Origin: Cryobacterium sp. N22
GTDB taxonomy: Bacteria; Actinomycetota; Actinomycetes; Actinomycetales; Microbacteriaceae
Length of the DNA stretch: 64,000 nucleotides
Direction: 5' to 3'
Assembly (NCBI RefSeq): GCF_002929555.1
Contig: NZ_PJJP01000039.1
Location: 62,001-126,000 of the forward strand
A program made the position numbers and the translations under genes. Positions within the stretch are counted from its first letter, which is position 1; every line of letters starts with the position of its first letter. This document shows, piece after piece, positions 14,819-23,662 of this stretch. The notes under the pieces are model-generated. The model was not told the origin of the DNA, did not search any database, and saw nothing but the letters and a program-made list of their open reading frames with translations.

Positions 14819-16038
14819 ATCTCGCCGGGGTTGGTCCAACGCCAGAACGGCCCCGGATCGGTGATGGTCTGGTCGAGGACGAGCGGAACAGTGACGGTCT
14901 CCGTACCGACGGTCACGTCGACGCTGCCGACGGAGTCGCCCTTCTCACCCAGGGTCAGCGCCGAGACGTCGACGGTACTTTCGATCGGGGTGTCGGACCA
15001 GACCACGGCGGACTCGGAGGTCTCGGCCACAGCCCGCGCCGACTGCCCCCAGGGGGTCGTGTACGTGCCGTAGGACGTGCCGGCCTCGACCAGGGTCACC
15101 GTGCGGAACCCGGGCTCCACGCTGTCGATGAGGCTCAGGATGCTCTCGTTGAGTTCGCTGTGGGTGTCCCCACCGAGCACGACACCCACCAGGGTGACCG
15201 AGGTGTCGCCGACGGGAACGTCCACGGCGAAGAGCAGGCAGGCGCCGGCCTCGTCCGTGGTGCCGGTCTTGATGCCGTCGACGCCGTCGACGCCGAGCAG
15301 CTTGTTCGTGTTGGTCACGGTGCCCACGGTCGGGATGACGGCGCTGGGCATGGCCACGATGCCCGCCAGGGCCGGGTTGGCCATCACGAGTTTGCCGATG
15401 GCCACCAGGTCGGCCGGGCTGCTCACACTCTGGGCGGAAATGCCGCTGGTGTCGGCGACGGTCGTGCCAGTCAGGCCGTTCGCGGCGAGATAGTCCGCGG
15501 CGGCGGCCAGGTACGCGTCCACGGAACCGAACGCCCACACGGCGAGGGACACGCTGTAGTTGTTCGCCGAGGGAATCAGCATCGTTTCGAAGGCTTCGCG
15601 TTGGCTGAGCACCTGGCCGGCGGAAACGGGCGCCACCGAGCCGTCCTCCGCGATCGCGTCGTAGTAGATGTCGACGTCGGCGTCGGTGAAGGTGATGTCG
15701 GGTCCGGGCTCGTCGCCGGTGAGCGGCTTGGCCTCGAGGATCACCAGGGCGGTGACCATTTTGGTGATGCTGGCGATGGGCACCGAAGCCTGGTCGCCGC
15801 TGGAGCTCAGGACCCCGTCGAAGCCGACGGCGCCGATGGCGCCGGCACCCTGGTCGGGCCAGGCGGGTGCGACAGCCGCCTGGCTGAGCGCGGGCGGGTC
15901 GGTGAGGGCTGCGGCCGTGCTGGAGACCGGGGCGAGGCCCGTGCTGGTGAGGTAGGCGCCGGATGCGAGGACCACGGCGAGCACGCCGAAGACTGCGATA
16001 CGCCGACGGCGGTAGACCTGGCCACGGGAGTTAGACAT
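14815..16038 (-). CDS. D-alanyl-D-alanine carboxypeptidase (serine type)
   Basis: 407 residues. A basic N-terminus (YRRRR) and a hydrophobic helix (14-32) form a signal anchor. The three penicillin-binding motifs are S90-I-T-K93, S157-A-N159 and K257-T-G259, in the order of family S11. It trims the terminal D-Ala from peptidoglycan stem peptides on the outside of the membrane and so limits cross-linking. Roughly 140 residues after the KTG form a beta-rich C-terminal domain. A TAGAAT box 6 bases before the ATG, with no ribosome binding site, suggests a leaderless transcript separate from the upstream trmH-like gene. Confidence 0.93.
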   Translation of the reverse strand: MSNSRGQVYRRRRIAVFGVLAVVLASGAYLTSTGLAPVSSTAAALTDPPALSQAAVAPAWPDQGAGAIGAVGFDGVLSSSGDQASVPIASITKMVTALVILEAKPLTGDEPGPDITFTDADVDIYYDAIAEDGSVAPVSAGQVLSQREAFETMLIPSANNYSVSLAVWAFGSVDAYLAAAADYLAANGLTGTTVADTSGISAQSVSSPADLVAIGKLVMANPALAGIVAMPSAVIPTVGTVTNTNKLLGVDGVDGIKTGTTDEAGACLLFAVDVPVGDTSVTLVGVVLGGDTHSELNESILSLIDSVEPGFRTVTLVEAGTSYGTYTTPWGQSARAVAETSESAVVWSDTPIESTVDVSALTLGEKGDSVGSVDVTVGTETVTVPLVLDQTITDPGPFWRWTNPGEI

Positions 16039-16044
16039 TCGATG

Positions 16045-16050
16045 ATTCTA
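16045..16050 (-). promoter_or_regulatory. -10 box of the carboxypeptidase gene (leaderless)
   Basis: TAGAAT on the minus strand, 6 bases before the ATG at 16038; no ribosome binding site is seen. Confidence 0.5.
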
Positions 16051-16101
16051 ACCACGGGTGCCCGGACGTGTTCGCAGGGTCGCCGCGCGCCAGGGAAACG
16101 G

Positions 16102-16905
16102 CTAGGCGCGGAGCGCCCACAGGGCCACGGCGCTGGCCGAGGCGACGTTCAGCGAATCCACGCCGTGCAGCATCGGGATCGTGACCACGGTGTCGGCCAC
16201 GGCCAATGCGGTGCGGCTCAGTCCGTCGCCCTCGGTGCCGAGAATCAGTGCCACCCGCTCCGGCGGGTCGTTCGCGAAGACGTCCAGGGAGACGGCGTCG
16301 TCGGCCAGGGCCAGCGCCGCCAGGTGGAAGCCGTGCTCGTGCAGGACCGACGCGGCCTGGTCCCATTCCGGCAGCCGGGTCCAGGGCACCTGCAGCACGG
16401 TTCCCATGCTCACCCGGACGCTGCGCCGGTACAACGGGTCGGCACAGCGCGGCGTGATCAGCACGGCATCAGCACCGAGCCCTGCGACCGACCTGAAGAT
16501 CGCACCAACATTGGTGTGGTCGACGATGTCTTCGAGAATCACGATGCGCCGGGCGCCGCGGATGATGTCGGCCACCGACGCCAGGTCGGGGCGGTGCATG
16601 GCCGCCAGGGCCCCGCGGTGCAGGTTGTAGCCGGTGAGCTGCTCCAGGAGCGCCGCAGAGCCCACATAGATCGGGACATCCGGCCAGTCCGCCAGCAGGC
16701 GCTCGGCATCCGGCAGCCACTGCTCCTGCACGAGAACCGAACGCGGACGATGCCCGGCGGCGAGGGCCCGGCCGATCACCTTGGCCGACTCGGCGATGTA
16801 CAGGCCGTTCGCCGGTTCGGACACGCGGCGCAGGGCAACGTCGGTCAGACGCGAGTAGTCGGCGAGGCCGGGCGCATCGAGGTCGGTAATCGGGACGATC
16901 TGCAC
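16102..16905 (-). CDS. TrmH/SpoU family RNA methyltransferase
   Basis: 267 residues from the GTG at 16905, chosen because AAAGG stands 7-12 bases upstream; longer in-frame extensions run into the sirtuin promoter region. The C-terminal SPOUT domain has its three motifs: NVGAIFRSVAGLGADAV, LILGTEGDGLS, and IPMLHGVDSLNVASASAVAL, which form the knotted AdoMet site. The N-terminal 100 residues resemble the RNA-binding domain of rRNA/tRNA 2'-O-methyltransferases. The target nucleotide cannot be told from sequence. It is divergent from the sirtuin gene. Confidence 0.92.
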   Translation of the reverse strand: MQIVPITDLDAPGLADYSRLTDVALRRVSEPANGLYIAESAKVIGRALAAGHRPRSVLVQEQWLPDAERLLADWPDVPIYVGSAALLEQLTGYNLHRGALAAMHRPDLASVADIIRGARRIVILEDIVDHTNVGAIFRSVAGLGADAVLITPRCADPLYRRSVRVSMGTVLQVPWTRLPEWDQAASVLHEHGFHLAALALADDAVSLDVFANDPPERVALILGTEGDGLSRTALAVADTVVTIPMLHGVDSLNVASASAVALWALRA

Positions 16906-17067
16906 GAAAGCCGCCGCCTTTCTGGGAGGGGTCTGTTGCCGGCTGCCGGTGCCGGAACCTGGAACCGTAACACAGCCGAAAACTGACCAGTTTAGACTCA
17001 GAGGACATCGACGCCACGCCAGCTCCCCCGGGGCCCGGCCGGCGGCGACGCACGAGGATGGAGCATC

Positions 17068-17922
17068 ATGACGGCCGAGACTGTCCTGACGACGTCTGCG
17101 GCGGCCGGGGAAGACCTCGACGCCGTGGCGGCGATCCTGCGCGGCCGGCGCACGGCCGTCCTCACCGGCGCCGGGGTGAGTACCGATTCCGGAATCCCCG
17201 ACTACCGCGGAGCGGGCGCCCCGGTGCGCGTGCCGATGACCTTCCAGACCTTCCTCGCCGACGAACGGGCGCGCAAACGCTACTGGGCCGGAAGCCACCT
17301 GGGCTGGCACCGGTTCCGGGCCGCCGAACCCAATCTGGGCCACCGGTCGCTTGTCGCCCTCGAAACCGCCGGCCTGGTCAGCGGCATCATCACCCAGAAC
17401 GTCGACGGCCTGCACACCCGCGCCGGGTCCCGCCACGTCGTCGACCTGCACGGATCGATGGACCTGGTGGTCTGCCTCTCCTGCGGGCAGGCATTCGGCC
17501 GGGACAGCATCGCCGCCCGCCTGGAGGCGCACAATCCGGTGCTGGCTGACCCCGACCAGGTCGAGATCGCACCGGACGGCGACGCCATCGTGGTCGACAT
17601 CGAGAATTTCATCGTTCCGGACTGCTCGGTGTGCGGCGGGCTGCTCAAGCCCAATGTGGTGTTCTTCGGTGAGCTGGTCCCGACGGGGAAGTTCACCGCG
17701 GCCTCCGCTCTCGTCCGCGCGGCGGACGCCCTGATCGTGGCGGGCTCCTCACTCGCGGTCAATTCGGGAATCCGGTTGCTCGAGCAGGCCAGGCGCCGCA
17801 AGCTGCCCATCGTGGTGATCAACCGCGGGGCGACCAAGGGCGACGGCCGCGCCCTGGTTAAACTGGAGGCAGGCACGTCGGAGACGTTTGCCGGGTTGGT
17901 GACCCGACTCACCGACCTGTAG
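17068..17922 (+). CDS. Sir2 family NAD-dependent protein deacylase
   Basis: 284 residues. NAD-binding motifs are GAGVSTDSGIPDYRG (34-48) and TQNVDGLH (109-116), with the catalytic His128 in VDLHGS. The zinc site is C136-x2-C139 and C186-x2-C189. It removes acyl groups from lysine using NAD. The 46-residue insert between the Cys pairs is long for the small sirtuin class. An ATGGAGCATC segment gives the ribosome binding site. The histidine phosphatase gene follows after 43 bases, probably on the same transcript. Confidence 0.95.
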   Translation: MTAETVLTTSAAAGEDLDAVAAILRGRRTAVLTGAGVSTDSGIPDYRGAGAPVRVPMTFQTFLADERARKRYWAGSHLGWHRFRAAEPNLGHRSLVALETAGLVSGIITQNVDGLHTRAGSRHVVDLHGSMDLVVCLSCGQAFGRDSIAARLEAHNPVLADPDQVEIAPDGDAIVVDIENFIVPDCSVCGGLLKPNVVFFGELVPTGKFTAASALVRAADALIVAGSSLAVNSGIRLLEQARRRKLPIVVINRGATKGDGRALVKLEAGTSETFAGLVTRLTDL

Positions 17923-17965
17923 CCGGCCAGCGCCGAGCAGTACTCGTCCAGCAGAAGGCAGCGTT

Positions 17966-18535
17966 GTGATCACCAAGCTCGCGATAGTCAGACACGGCCA
18001 GACCGACTGGAACCTGGAAAAACGTATCCAGGGCAGCACCGATATCCCGCTGAACTCCACGGGCCGGGCCCAGGCGGCGGAAACCGGCCTGAAACTGAGC
18101 CGCACCCGCTGGGACGCGATCGTCACCAGTCCGCTGCTACGTGCGCACGAAAGCGCCCGGATCATCGCCGGTGAACTGGACCACCCGGCACCGCTCGTCA
18201 TTCCCGAACTCACCGAGCGTCACCACGGCCAGATCGAGGGGCTGACCTTTGCGGAACGCCAGGCGCGGTTCCCGGACGGCTCCTCAGTGCCGGGTCTCGA
18301 AACCCGCCAGGCCGTGCTCGACCGGGTGTTGCCGGCGTTGGAACGGATCGCCCTCACCTACGTCGGCCGGGAGGTCGTCGTCGTCTGCCACGGCGGGGTG
18401 ATCGGCACGCTCCTGCGCTACACCACGGGCGGAGACAGGCCCGCCGCCGGTGAGCTCATTCCCAACGGCTCGATTCACGAGTTCCGTTGGCAGGGCGGCC
18501 GACTCCACCTGGAGAGCGTCGTCTCGGCGCGTTGA
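17966..18535 (+). CDS. Histidine phosphatase family protein (phosphoglycerate-mutase-like)
   Basis: 189 residues from GTG. The catalytic RHG motif is VRHGQTDWN with the phospho-accepting His10. The second His is in VVVCHGGVIG, and Arg and Glu of the active site are in SPLLRAHESA and ELTERHHGQIEG. The short length and lack of the cofactor-dependent mutase insert suggest a broad phosphatase (CobC/GpmB-like) and not glycolytic PGAM. It follows the sirtuin gene and converges on the glycosyltransferase gene with 9 bases between stops. Confidence 0.9.
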   Translation: MITKLAIVRHGQTDWNLEKRIQGSTDIPLNSTGRAQAAETGLKLSRTRWDAIVTSPLLRAHESARIIAGELDHPAPLVIPELTERHHGQIEGLTFAERQARFPDGSSVPGLETRQAVLDRVLPALERIALTYVGREVVVVCHGGVIGTLLRYTTGGDRPAAGELIPNGSIHEFRWQGGRLHLESVVSAR

Positions 18536-18544
18536 GAACCGCGG

Positions 18545-19654
18545 TCACCGTCGGCGGGATGCCGCCTGGGTGCCCTGCAGTACCCGGAGAAGACGTTCGG
18601 CGGACTCGGCCCAGGTGAAACGCCCGGCCTGGACCACGGAGAGCCGTGAGCGGCGCAGCCACTCCCCCGGCGCCTCGAGGGCGCGCACCGCGGCCGCCAG
18701 CGCGTCCGGCTCCAGCGGCGGCACATAACCGGCCGCGTCGCCGCCGATTTCCCGAAAGATGGGAATGTCGCTCACCAGCACCGGGATGCCCAGGCTCATC
18801 GCCTCGACCAGGGGGATGCCGAAGCCCTCGTCGAGAGACGTGGTGACCAGGGCCGTGGCGCTGGACAGCAGCGAGACGTATTCCTCGTCGCTGACTCCGT
18901 TGTGGAAGACCAGGGTCGCCTGCGGGGCCAGGGCGGCCAGCCGGGCGCGCTCGGCGTCACCGACGCGGCTGAGCAGATGCAGCTCATAGCCGGGCAGAGC
19001 CGCGGCGGCGCGCACCAGGGTGTCCACGTTCTTGTACGGCATGAACGAGCCCATGTAGACCAGGCGTTTGGTCGCCGGTCCGGTTCGCTCGCCCGGCTGG
19101 GCCGTTGCGGCGACGGAATCGGCCGCGTTGGGCACCACGGAGACCGGCCGCCGGGTGAGCCGGTGGCGCTGGATCAGCGCACCGGTGGTCTCCGACACCG
19201 TCACGACGGCGTCGGAGCGGTTCAGCAGCATCCGCTGCGGGGTCCAGGACAGGTGGTAGAGCCGCCAGAGGAGGCGGATGCCGAAGGAAAACTCACGCGG
19301 CGGGGTGCGGTTGCGGTAGTAGATGAGGTCGTGCACGGTCAGCACCAGGCGATACCGTCTGCCCCACGAGCCCATCGTCTGCATCGGGCTGAACACGATG
19401 TCGGGAGCCAGCCTGTTCACGGTCAGGGCCACCAGCGGTTCGAGCGGGCTGGTGGGCGACCGCACGAGCTGCCAGGGCAGAGCCGGCAACAGGGCCAGCT
19501 GCCGGTGGTCGCTGATCAGCATCGTCACCGGATGCAGCCGGCTCAGTTCGGTGACCAGACCCGCCGTGTACCGGCTGATGCCGTCGTGCCTGTCGATCCG
19601 CGTGTAGCGGCAGTCGAAGACTATGCGCAGCGGGCGAGACGCCGAGGACGTCAC
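18545..19654 (-). CDS. Glycosyltransferase family 4 (GT-B) protein
   Basis: 369 residues from GTG. The C-terminal half is a typical GT4 domain: RLVYMGSFMPYKNVDTLVRA, VFHNGVSDEEYVSLLSSA, and the EGFGIPLVEAMSLGIPVL segment with the donor-binding EX7E. The N-terminal half has FDCRYTRIDRHDGISRY, typical of mannosyl- or rhamnosyl-type transferases that act on cell envelope or polysaccharide acceptors. Donor and acceptor are unknown. Its start overlaps the end of the alpha/beta hydrolase gene by 4 bases, so the two are translationally coupled. Confidence 0.9.
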   Translation of the reverse strand: MTSSASRPLRIVFDCRYTRIDRHDGISRYTAGLVTELSRLHPVTMLISDHRQLALLPALPWQLVRSPTSPLEPLVALTVNRLAPDIVFSPMQTMGSWGRRYRLVLTVHDLIYYRNRTPPREFSFGIRLLWRLYHLSWTPQRMLLNRSDAVVTVSETTGALIQRHRLTRRPVSVVPNAADSVAATAQPGERTGPATKRLVYMGSFMPYKNVDTLVRAAAALPGYELHLLSRVGDAERARLAALAPQATLVFHNGVSDEEYVSLLSSATALVTTSLDEGFGIPLVEAMSLGIPVLVSDIPIFREIGGDAAGYVPPLEPDALAAAVRALEAPGEWLRRSRLSVVQAGRFTWAESAERLLRVLQGTQAASRRR

Positions 19655-20580
19655 GACGCGGCTCCGTCGGGCGCCCGGGCCGGGCTGACCGGGTCGAGAA
19701 AGGCGCGCAGCGCCCTGGCCGCGTCCTCGGGAACTTCGTAGTGGATGAGGTGGCCCACGCCGGGCAGGACGTGCAGCTGGGCGTCGGCGAACACGGCGCG
19801 CAACCGAACCTGGGCGGTCACCGGGGTGATGTCATCCTTCTCGGCGGCGATCAGCAGGGTGCGGGTGCCGATGGCGGCGGCGTATTCGCTGACGTCGTGG
19901 CTGACGGATGCCGTGAACGCCTCCAACACCACGGTGCGGTCCGCGAAGGCGGAGAAGTACCTGTCGTGCTGGTTGTGAATCCAGCGTCGCCGTTGCCGGC
20001 TCTGGGTCTTGGCCATGGTGATGCTCATCACCCGCACGATCACCCGGTTGCGCAGCAGCGCGAACCCGAGCCGCTCGGGCAGCTTGGACGCCAGCCAGTA
20101 GTAGAAGACGGCGAGCCGGGTCAGGATGCCGCGGGGCCCGGACAGGGCGGGGGCGGCGATCGGGTTCACCAGCACCAGGTCCTGGGCCGGCAGGCCCCCC
20201 GGCGCCGCGGCGGCCGCGGCGACGACGATCGACCCGAACGAATGGCCGAGGACCACGACCCGGCCGGGCAGCGCCAGCAGGCGCAGGAAATCGGCCAGCC
20301 AGGCTGCATAGGACTCGATGGAGTGCGGTGCCGTGCCGAAGGCAGCCGATTCGCCGAAGCCGGGCAGGTCCGGCGAGATGACCCGCAGGCCCTGGAGCTG
20401 GGCCACGACGGCTTCGAGGCCGTGGTGGTCACCGCGGAACCCGTGCACCATCACGACTGTCGTGGGGCTGGCGGGGTCACCGTACTCCCAATAACGGGTG
20501 TCGCTGCCCAGCACGGAGAGGGTGTGGGCGCGCGCGTCCATAAGGGTGAGCAGGTCGGCGTAGGGCGAGGGAACGATCAT
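19651..20580 (-). CDS. Alpha/beta hydrolase
   Basis: 309 residues from ATG at 20580, preceded after 7 bases by a TAAACT -10 box, which supports this start over upstream in-frame ATGs. The fold is clear: VVMVHGFRGDH (oxyanion hole), LPGFGESA, LGHSFGSIV (nucleophile Ser), EKDDITPVT (acid) and LPGVGHLIHYE (His). The cap domain of about 80 residues lies after the nucleophile. Substrate unknown. It is translationally coupled to the GT4 gene, which hints at a shared envelope or glycolipid role, and is divergent from treS. Confidence 0.9.
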   Translation of the reverse strand: MIVPSPYADLLTLMDARAHTLSVLGSDTRYWEYGDPASPTTVVMVHGFRGDHHGLEAVVAQLQGLRVISPDLPGFGESAAFGTAPHSIESYAAWLADFLRLLALPGRVVVLGHSFGSIVVAAAAAAPGGLPAQDLVLVNPIAAPALSGPRGILTRLAVFYYWLASKLPERLGFALLRNRVIVRVMSITMAKTQSRQRRRWIHNQHDRYFSAFADRTVVLEAFTASVSHDVSEYAAAIGTRTLLIAAEKDDITPVTAQVRLRAVFADAQLHVLPGVGHLIHYEVPEDAARALRAFLDPVSPARAPDGAAS

Positions 20581-20587
20581 CGATCCC

Positions 20588-20593
20588 AGTTTA
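20588..20593 (-). promoter_or_regulatory. -10 box of the alpha/beta hydrolase gene
   Basis: TAAACT on the minus strand 7 bases before the ATG at 20580, compatible with a leaderless or nearly leaderless transcript for the hydrolase-GT4 pair. Confidence 0.4.
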
Positions 20594-20692
20594 GGCTGGC
20601 GGCGAGCGAGAGGCCTGACCGGAATTGCACCGATCGACCTAGAATCGCTCATATCTGCACCATCCACACCCGCCAGGGACGGAAGGAACGCC

Positions 20693-22390
20693 GTGAGCTT
20701 CACCGCACCCATTCAGCTTCCCGGGCTGACCCTCGACCCGCGGTGGTACCGCCGTGCGGTGTTCTACGAGGTGATGGTCCGTTCCTTCGTCGACAGCAAC
20801 GCGGATGGCACCGGGGACCTGTCCGGGCTGATTTCCAAGCTCGACTACCTGCAGTGGCTGGGCATCGACGCGCTGTGGATCCCGCCGTTCTTCACCTCCC
20901 CGCTGCGTGACGGCGGCTACGACGTGGCCGACTACCGAACGATCCTGCCCGAGTTCGGCACTCTCGACGAGTTCAAGGAACTCGTCACGAAGGCGCACGA
21001 GCGCAATATGCGCATCGTCATCGACCTGCCGCTCAACCACACCTCCGACCAGCACCCGTGGTTCCAGCAGTCCCGGCAGCAACCCGACGGGCCGTTCGGT
21101 GATTTTTATGTCTGGAGTGACGACGACAACAAGTACCCCGACATCCGGATCATCTTCACGGACACCGAGGAGTCGAACTGGGCGTTCGACTCGGTCCGGC
21201 GCCAGTTCTACTTCCACAGGTTCTTCTCCCACCAGCCCGACCTGAACTATGACAACCCGGCCGTGCACGACGCGATCCTCAGCGTGGTCCGGTACTGGCT
21301 GGACCTGGGCGTGGACGGGTTCAGGCTGGACGCGATCCCCTACCTGTATGAGTCCGACGAGGGCAACGGTGAGGGCGAGCCCCTCACCCACGAGTTCATC
21401 AGGCGGCTGCGGGCCATTGTGGACCGCGAGTATCCGGGGCGCATCATGATCGCCGAGGCCAACCAGTGGCCGCGGGAGGTGGCCGCCTTCCTGGGCACCG
21501 AGGACGAGCCGGAATGCCACATGGCCTTCGACTTCCCGGTGATGCCCAGGGTCTTCTATTCGCTGCGCTCCCAGCGGGCCGGCGAGCTCGTGCGGGTTCT
21601 CTCCGAGACCACGGACATCCCCGAGGGCGCGGGTTGGGCGGTGTTCCTGCGCAACCACGACGAACTCACCCTGGAGATGGTCAGCGAGCAGTACCGGCAG
21701 GCGATGTACGGCTGGTACGCCTACGACCCGCGGATGCGCGCCAACATCGGTATCCGCCGGCGCCTGGCGCCGCTGCTGGACAACAGCCGCTCGGAGCTTG
21801 AGCTCGCGCACGCCCTGCTGTTTTCCCTGCCCGGCAGCCCGTTTCTCTACTACGGCGACGAGATCGGGATGGGCGACAACATCTGGCTGCCCGACCGGGA
21901 CAGTTCCCGCACCCCGATGCAATGGACACCGGACCGCAACGGCGGGTTCTCGGCCGCTGACCCCGGCAAGCTGTACCTGCCCGTCGTGCAGTCGCTGGTG
22001 TACAACTTCGCCCAGACCAACGTCGAATCCCACCTCGCGCAGTCCGGTTCACTGCTGCACTGGATCCGGAACGTCATCCACGTGCGCACCAGCCATCCGG
22101 CCTTCGGGTTGGGGTCGCTCACGGTGTTGTCCACCGACCACGAGTCCATCCTGGCCTTCACCAGGGTGTACGCCGGTTCGGGGTCGAGCTTCGGCGACCA
22201 GCCGGAGACCCTGCTCTGCGTGTTCAGTTTCGCGCACAACCCCGTCGCGTTCCGGATTCAGGAACCCGATCTGGCCGGCACCCGCCTCTATGACATCTTC
22301 GGCGGGGCCGTGTTCCCCTCCTTCGACGAGGAGGGCGGGCTCACCCTCACCCTGGGGGCGCAGAGCTTCTACTGGCTGCACTGCGGGTGA
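20693..22390 (+). CDS. treS: Trehalose synthase (maltose alpha-D-glucosyltransferase)
   Basis: 565 residues from GTG behind GGAAGGA. It is a GH13 enzyme with the catalytic triad DGFRLDAI (nucleophile D213), IAEANQWP (acid/base E255) and LRNHDELTLEM (D323). The N-terminal WYRRAVFYEVMVRSF, the RDFYVWS-like segment and the PGSPFLYYGDEIGMGDN stretch are typical of TreS, which interconverts maltose and trehalose. In actinobacteria TreS feeds maltose to a maltokinase (Pep2/Mak) for the GlgE route to glucan; no maltokinase is fused or adjacent here. A terminator follows 15 bases after the stop. Confidence 0.96.
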   Translation: MSFTAPIQLPGLTLDPRWYRRAVFYEVMVRSFVDSNADGTGDLSGLISKLDYLQWLGIDALWIPPFFTSPLRDGGYDVADYRTILPEFGTLDEFKELVTKAHERNMRIVIDLPLNHTSDQHPWFQQSRQQPDGPFGDFYVWSDDDNKYPDIRIIFTDTEESNWAFDSVRRQFYFHRFFSHQPDLNYDNPAVHDAILSVVRYWLDLGVDGFRLDAIPYLYESDEGNGEGEPLTHEFIRRLRAIVDREYPGRIMIAEANQWPREVAAFLGTEDEPECHMAFDFPVMPRVFYSLRSQRAGELVRVLSETTDIPEGAGWAVFLRNHDELTLEMVSEQYRQAMYGWYAYDPRMRANIGIRRRLAPLLDNSRSELELAHALLFSLPGSPFLYYGDEIGMGDNIWLPDRDSSRTPMQWTPDRNGGFSAADPGKLYLPVVQSLVYNFAQTNVESHLAQSGSLLHWIRNVIHVRTSHPAFGLGSLTVLSTDHESILAFTRVYAGSGSSFGDQPETLLCVFSFAHNPVAFRIQEPDLAGTRLYDIFGGAVFPSFDEEGGLTLTLGAQSFYWLHCG

Positions 22391-22404
22391 TCGGAGGGCG
22401 CAAA

Positions 22405-22436
22405 AAAGGGCGACCTGCCTCAGCAGGTCGCCCTTT
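22405..22436. terminator. Bidirectional terminator between treS and rpmE2
   Basis: A 14-bp stem (AAAGGGCGACCTGC paired with GCAGGTCGCCCTTT) with a CTCA loop. The A-tract on the left gives a T-tail for the minus-strand rpmE2 transcript and the right TTT serves treS. Confidence 0.92.
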
Positions 22437-22454
22437 AGGGGTAATGCGGCGTGA

Positions 22455-22706
22455 CTACTTGCCGAAGCCCTTGTAGCGCGAGTTGAACTTCTCCACGCGT
22501 CCGGCGGAGTCCATGATGCGCTGCTTGCCCGTGTAGAACGGGTGCGACTCGGAGGAGATTTCCACGTCGATGACCGGGTAGGTGGTGCCGTCTTCCCACT
22601 CGATGGTCTTCGAGCTGGAGACCGTCGAACGGGTAAGGAACGTCGCACCCGACGCGAGGTCGCGGAAGACCACGGGAGCGTATGTGGGGTGAATGTCAGA
22701 CTTCAT
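22455..22706 (-). CDS. rpmE2: 50S ribosomal protein L31 type B
   Basis: 83 residues starting [14 protein letters not shown] at ATG 22706, behind AAGGAAG. It contains no cysteine, so it is the zinc-independent (C-minus) form of L31. It has the type B signature [20 protein letters not shown]. It is part of the large ribosomal subunit at the inter-subunit bridge. C-minus L31 genes are often Zur-controlled, but I see no clear Zur palindrome in the 130 bases upstream, so this may be the ordinary L31 of the organism. Confidence 0.96.
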   Translation of the reverse strand: MKSDIHPTYAPVVFRDLASGATFLTRSTVSSSKTIEWEDGTTYPVIDVEISSESHPFYTGKQRIMDSAGRVEKFNSRYKGFGK

Positions 22707-22839
22707 GGAGACTTCCTTGTTGCGTTTCGATGGGTGGGATCTGGCTCGCCGGTTGCGGCAGAAAAGTGTATCGGTCACGAGGACCAGCTACCGAGTTTAG
22801 CAGAATCTTGAGGCCGGGAGTGGCCAGACCCTGGAAAGC

Positions 22840-23622
22840 TCAGATTGCGCGTGCCGCGTAGCGCCCGTCGGTCTCGGTCAGCTCGATCGGGAGACCGAAA
22901 GCCTCGGTGAGAGTGTCGGAGGTGAGCGCTTCGGTCAGGGGGCCGGCGCTGACGATCTTGCCGTCGGCGAGCAGCAGCACGTGGGTGAATCCCCGCGGGA
23001 TTTCTTCCACGTGGTGGGTGACCATGATGATGGCCGGGGAGTTGGGCTCGCTCGCGTACCCGCTGAGCAGGCGCAGCAGTTCTTCCCTGGCTCCGAGGTC
23101 GAGGCTGGCTGCCGGTTCGTCCAGAAGCAGGATCTCCGGGTCGGTCATGATGGACCTGGCGATCTGCACGCGCTTCTGCTCGCCGTCGCTCAGGGTCCCG
23201 AACTTGCGATCGGCAAGGTGATCGAGCTTCCACTCGCCGAGGACGCGCTGGGCACGACGCTCGTCGATCTCCTCGTATTCCTCGTTCCACCGGCCGGTGA
23301 CCGAGTACGCGGCGGTCATCACCACGTTCAGAACCGTTTCACCGGCCGGCACCCGGCGGGCCATGGCCGTGGAGGCGAAGCCGATGCGCGGACGCAATTC
23401 GAACAGGTCACTGCCGCCGAGCGGCTCTTCGAGGACCTCGGCCGTTCCCTGGGACGGGTGGATGAGCGCGGCCGCGATCTGGAGCGTGGTGGTCTTGCCT
23501 GCACCGTTGGGGCCCAGGATGACCCAGCGCTGATCGCCGTCGACGCTCCAATCCACTGAGTCCAGGATGGTTGTGCCACCCCGGACGACGGAAACTCCGG
23601 TGAAGTGAAGAACGTTGACCAT
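22840..23622 (-). CDS. ABC transporter ATP-binding protein (single-domain, ModF/YlmA-like)
   Basis: 260 residues. One complete ABC ATPase: Walker A GPNGAGKTTT, signature LSDGEQKRVQIARS, Walker B ILLLDEPAASLDL and the H-loop VTHHVEEI. No permease gene adjoins. The sequence style (WVILGPNGAGKTT, HHVEEIPRGFTHVLLL) matches the stand-alone ATPases annotated as iron or molybdate ATPases, whose true partner is unknown. A TAACAT box 6 bases upstream of the ATG and absence of a ribosome binding site point to a leaderless transcript. Confidence 0.9.
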   Translation of the reverse strand: MVNVLHFTGVSVVRGGTTILDSVDWSVDGDQRWVILGPNGAGKTTTLQIAAALIHPSQGTAEVLEEPLGGSDLFELRPRIGFASTAMARRVPAGETVLNVVMTAAYSVTGRWNEEYEEIDERRAQRVLGEWKLDHLADRKFGTLSDGEQKRVQIARSIMTDPEILLLDEPAASLDLGAREELLRLLSGYASEPNSPAIIMVTHHVEEIPRGFTHVLLLADGKIVSAGPLTEALTSDTLTEAFGLPIELTETDGRYAARAI

Positions 23623-23628
23623 ACAGCC

Positions 23629-23634
23629 ATGTTA
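23629..23634 (-). promoter_or_regulatory. -10 box of the ABC ATPase gene (leaderless)
   Basis: TAACAT on the minus strand exactly 6 bases before the ATG at 23622, in the short gap after glgA. Confidence 0.45.
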
Positions 23635-23662
23635 TCGGGCGTCGCCGGGGCCCTCGGTCACG

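Noticed and set aside
14467..16986. An 839-codon plus-strand frame covering the carboxypeptidase and methyltransferase genes
   Set aside because: It is the complement of two recognised genes, with low-complexity Gly/Arg/His composition and no domain.
22707..22839. Zur-controlled promoter for rpmE2
   Set aside because: Zinc-independent L31 is often under Zur, but I find no AT-rich Zur palindrome upstream.
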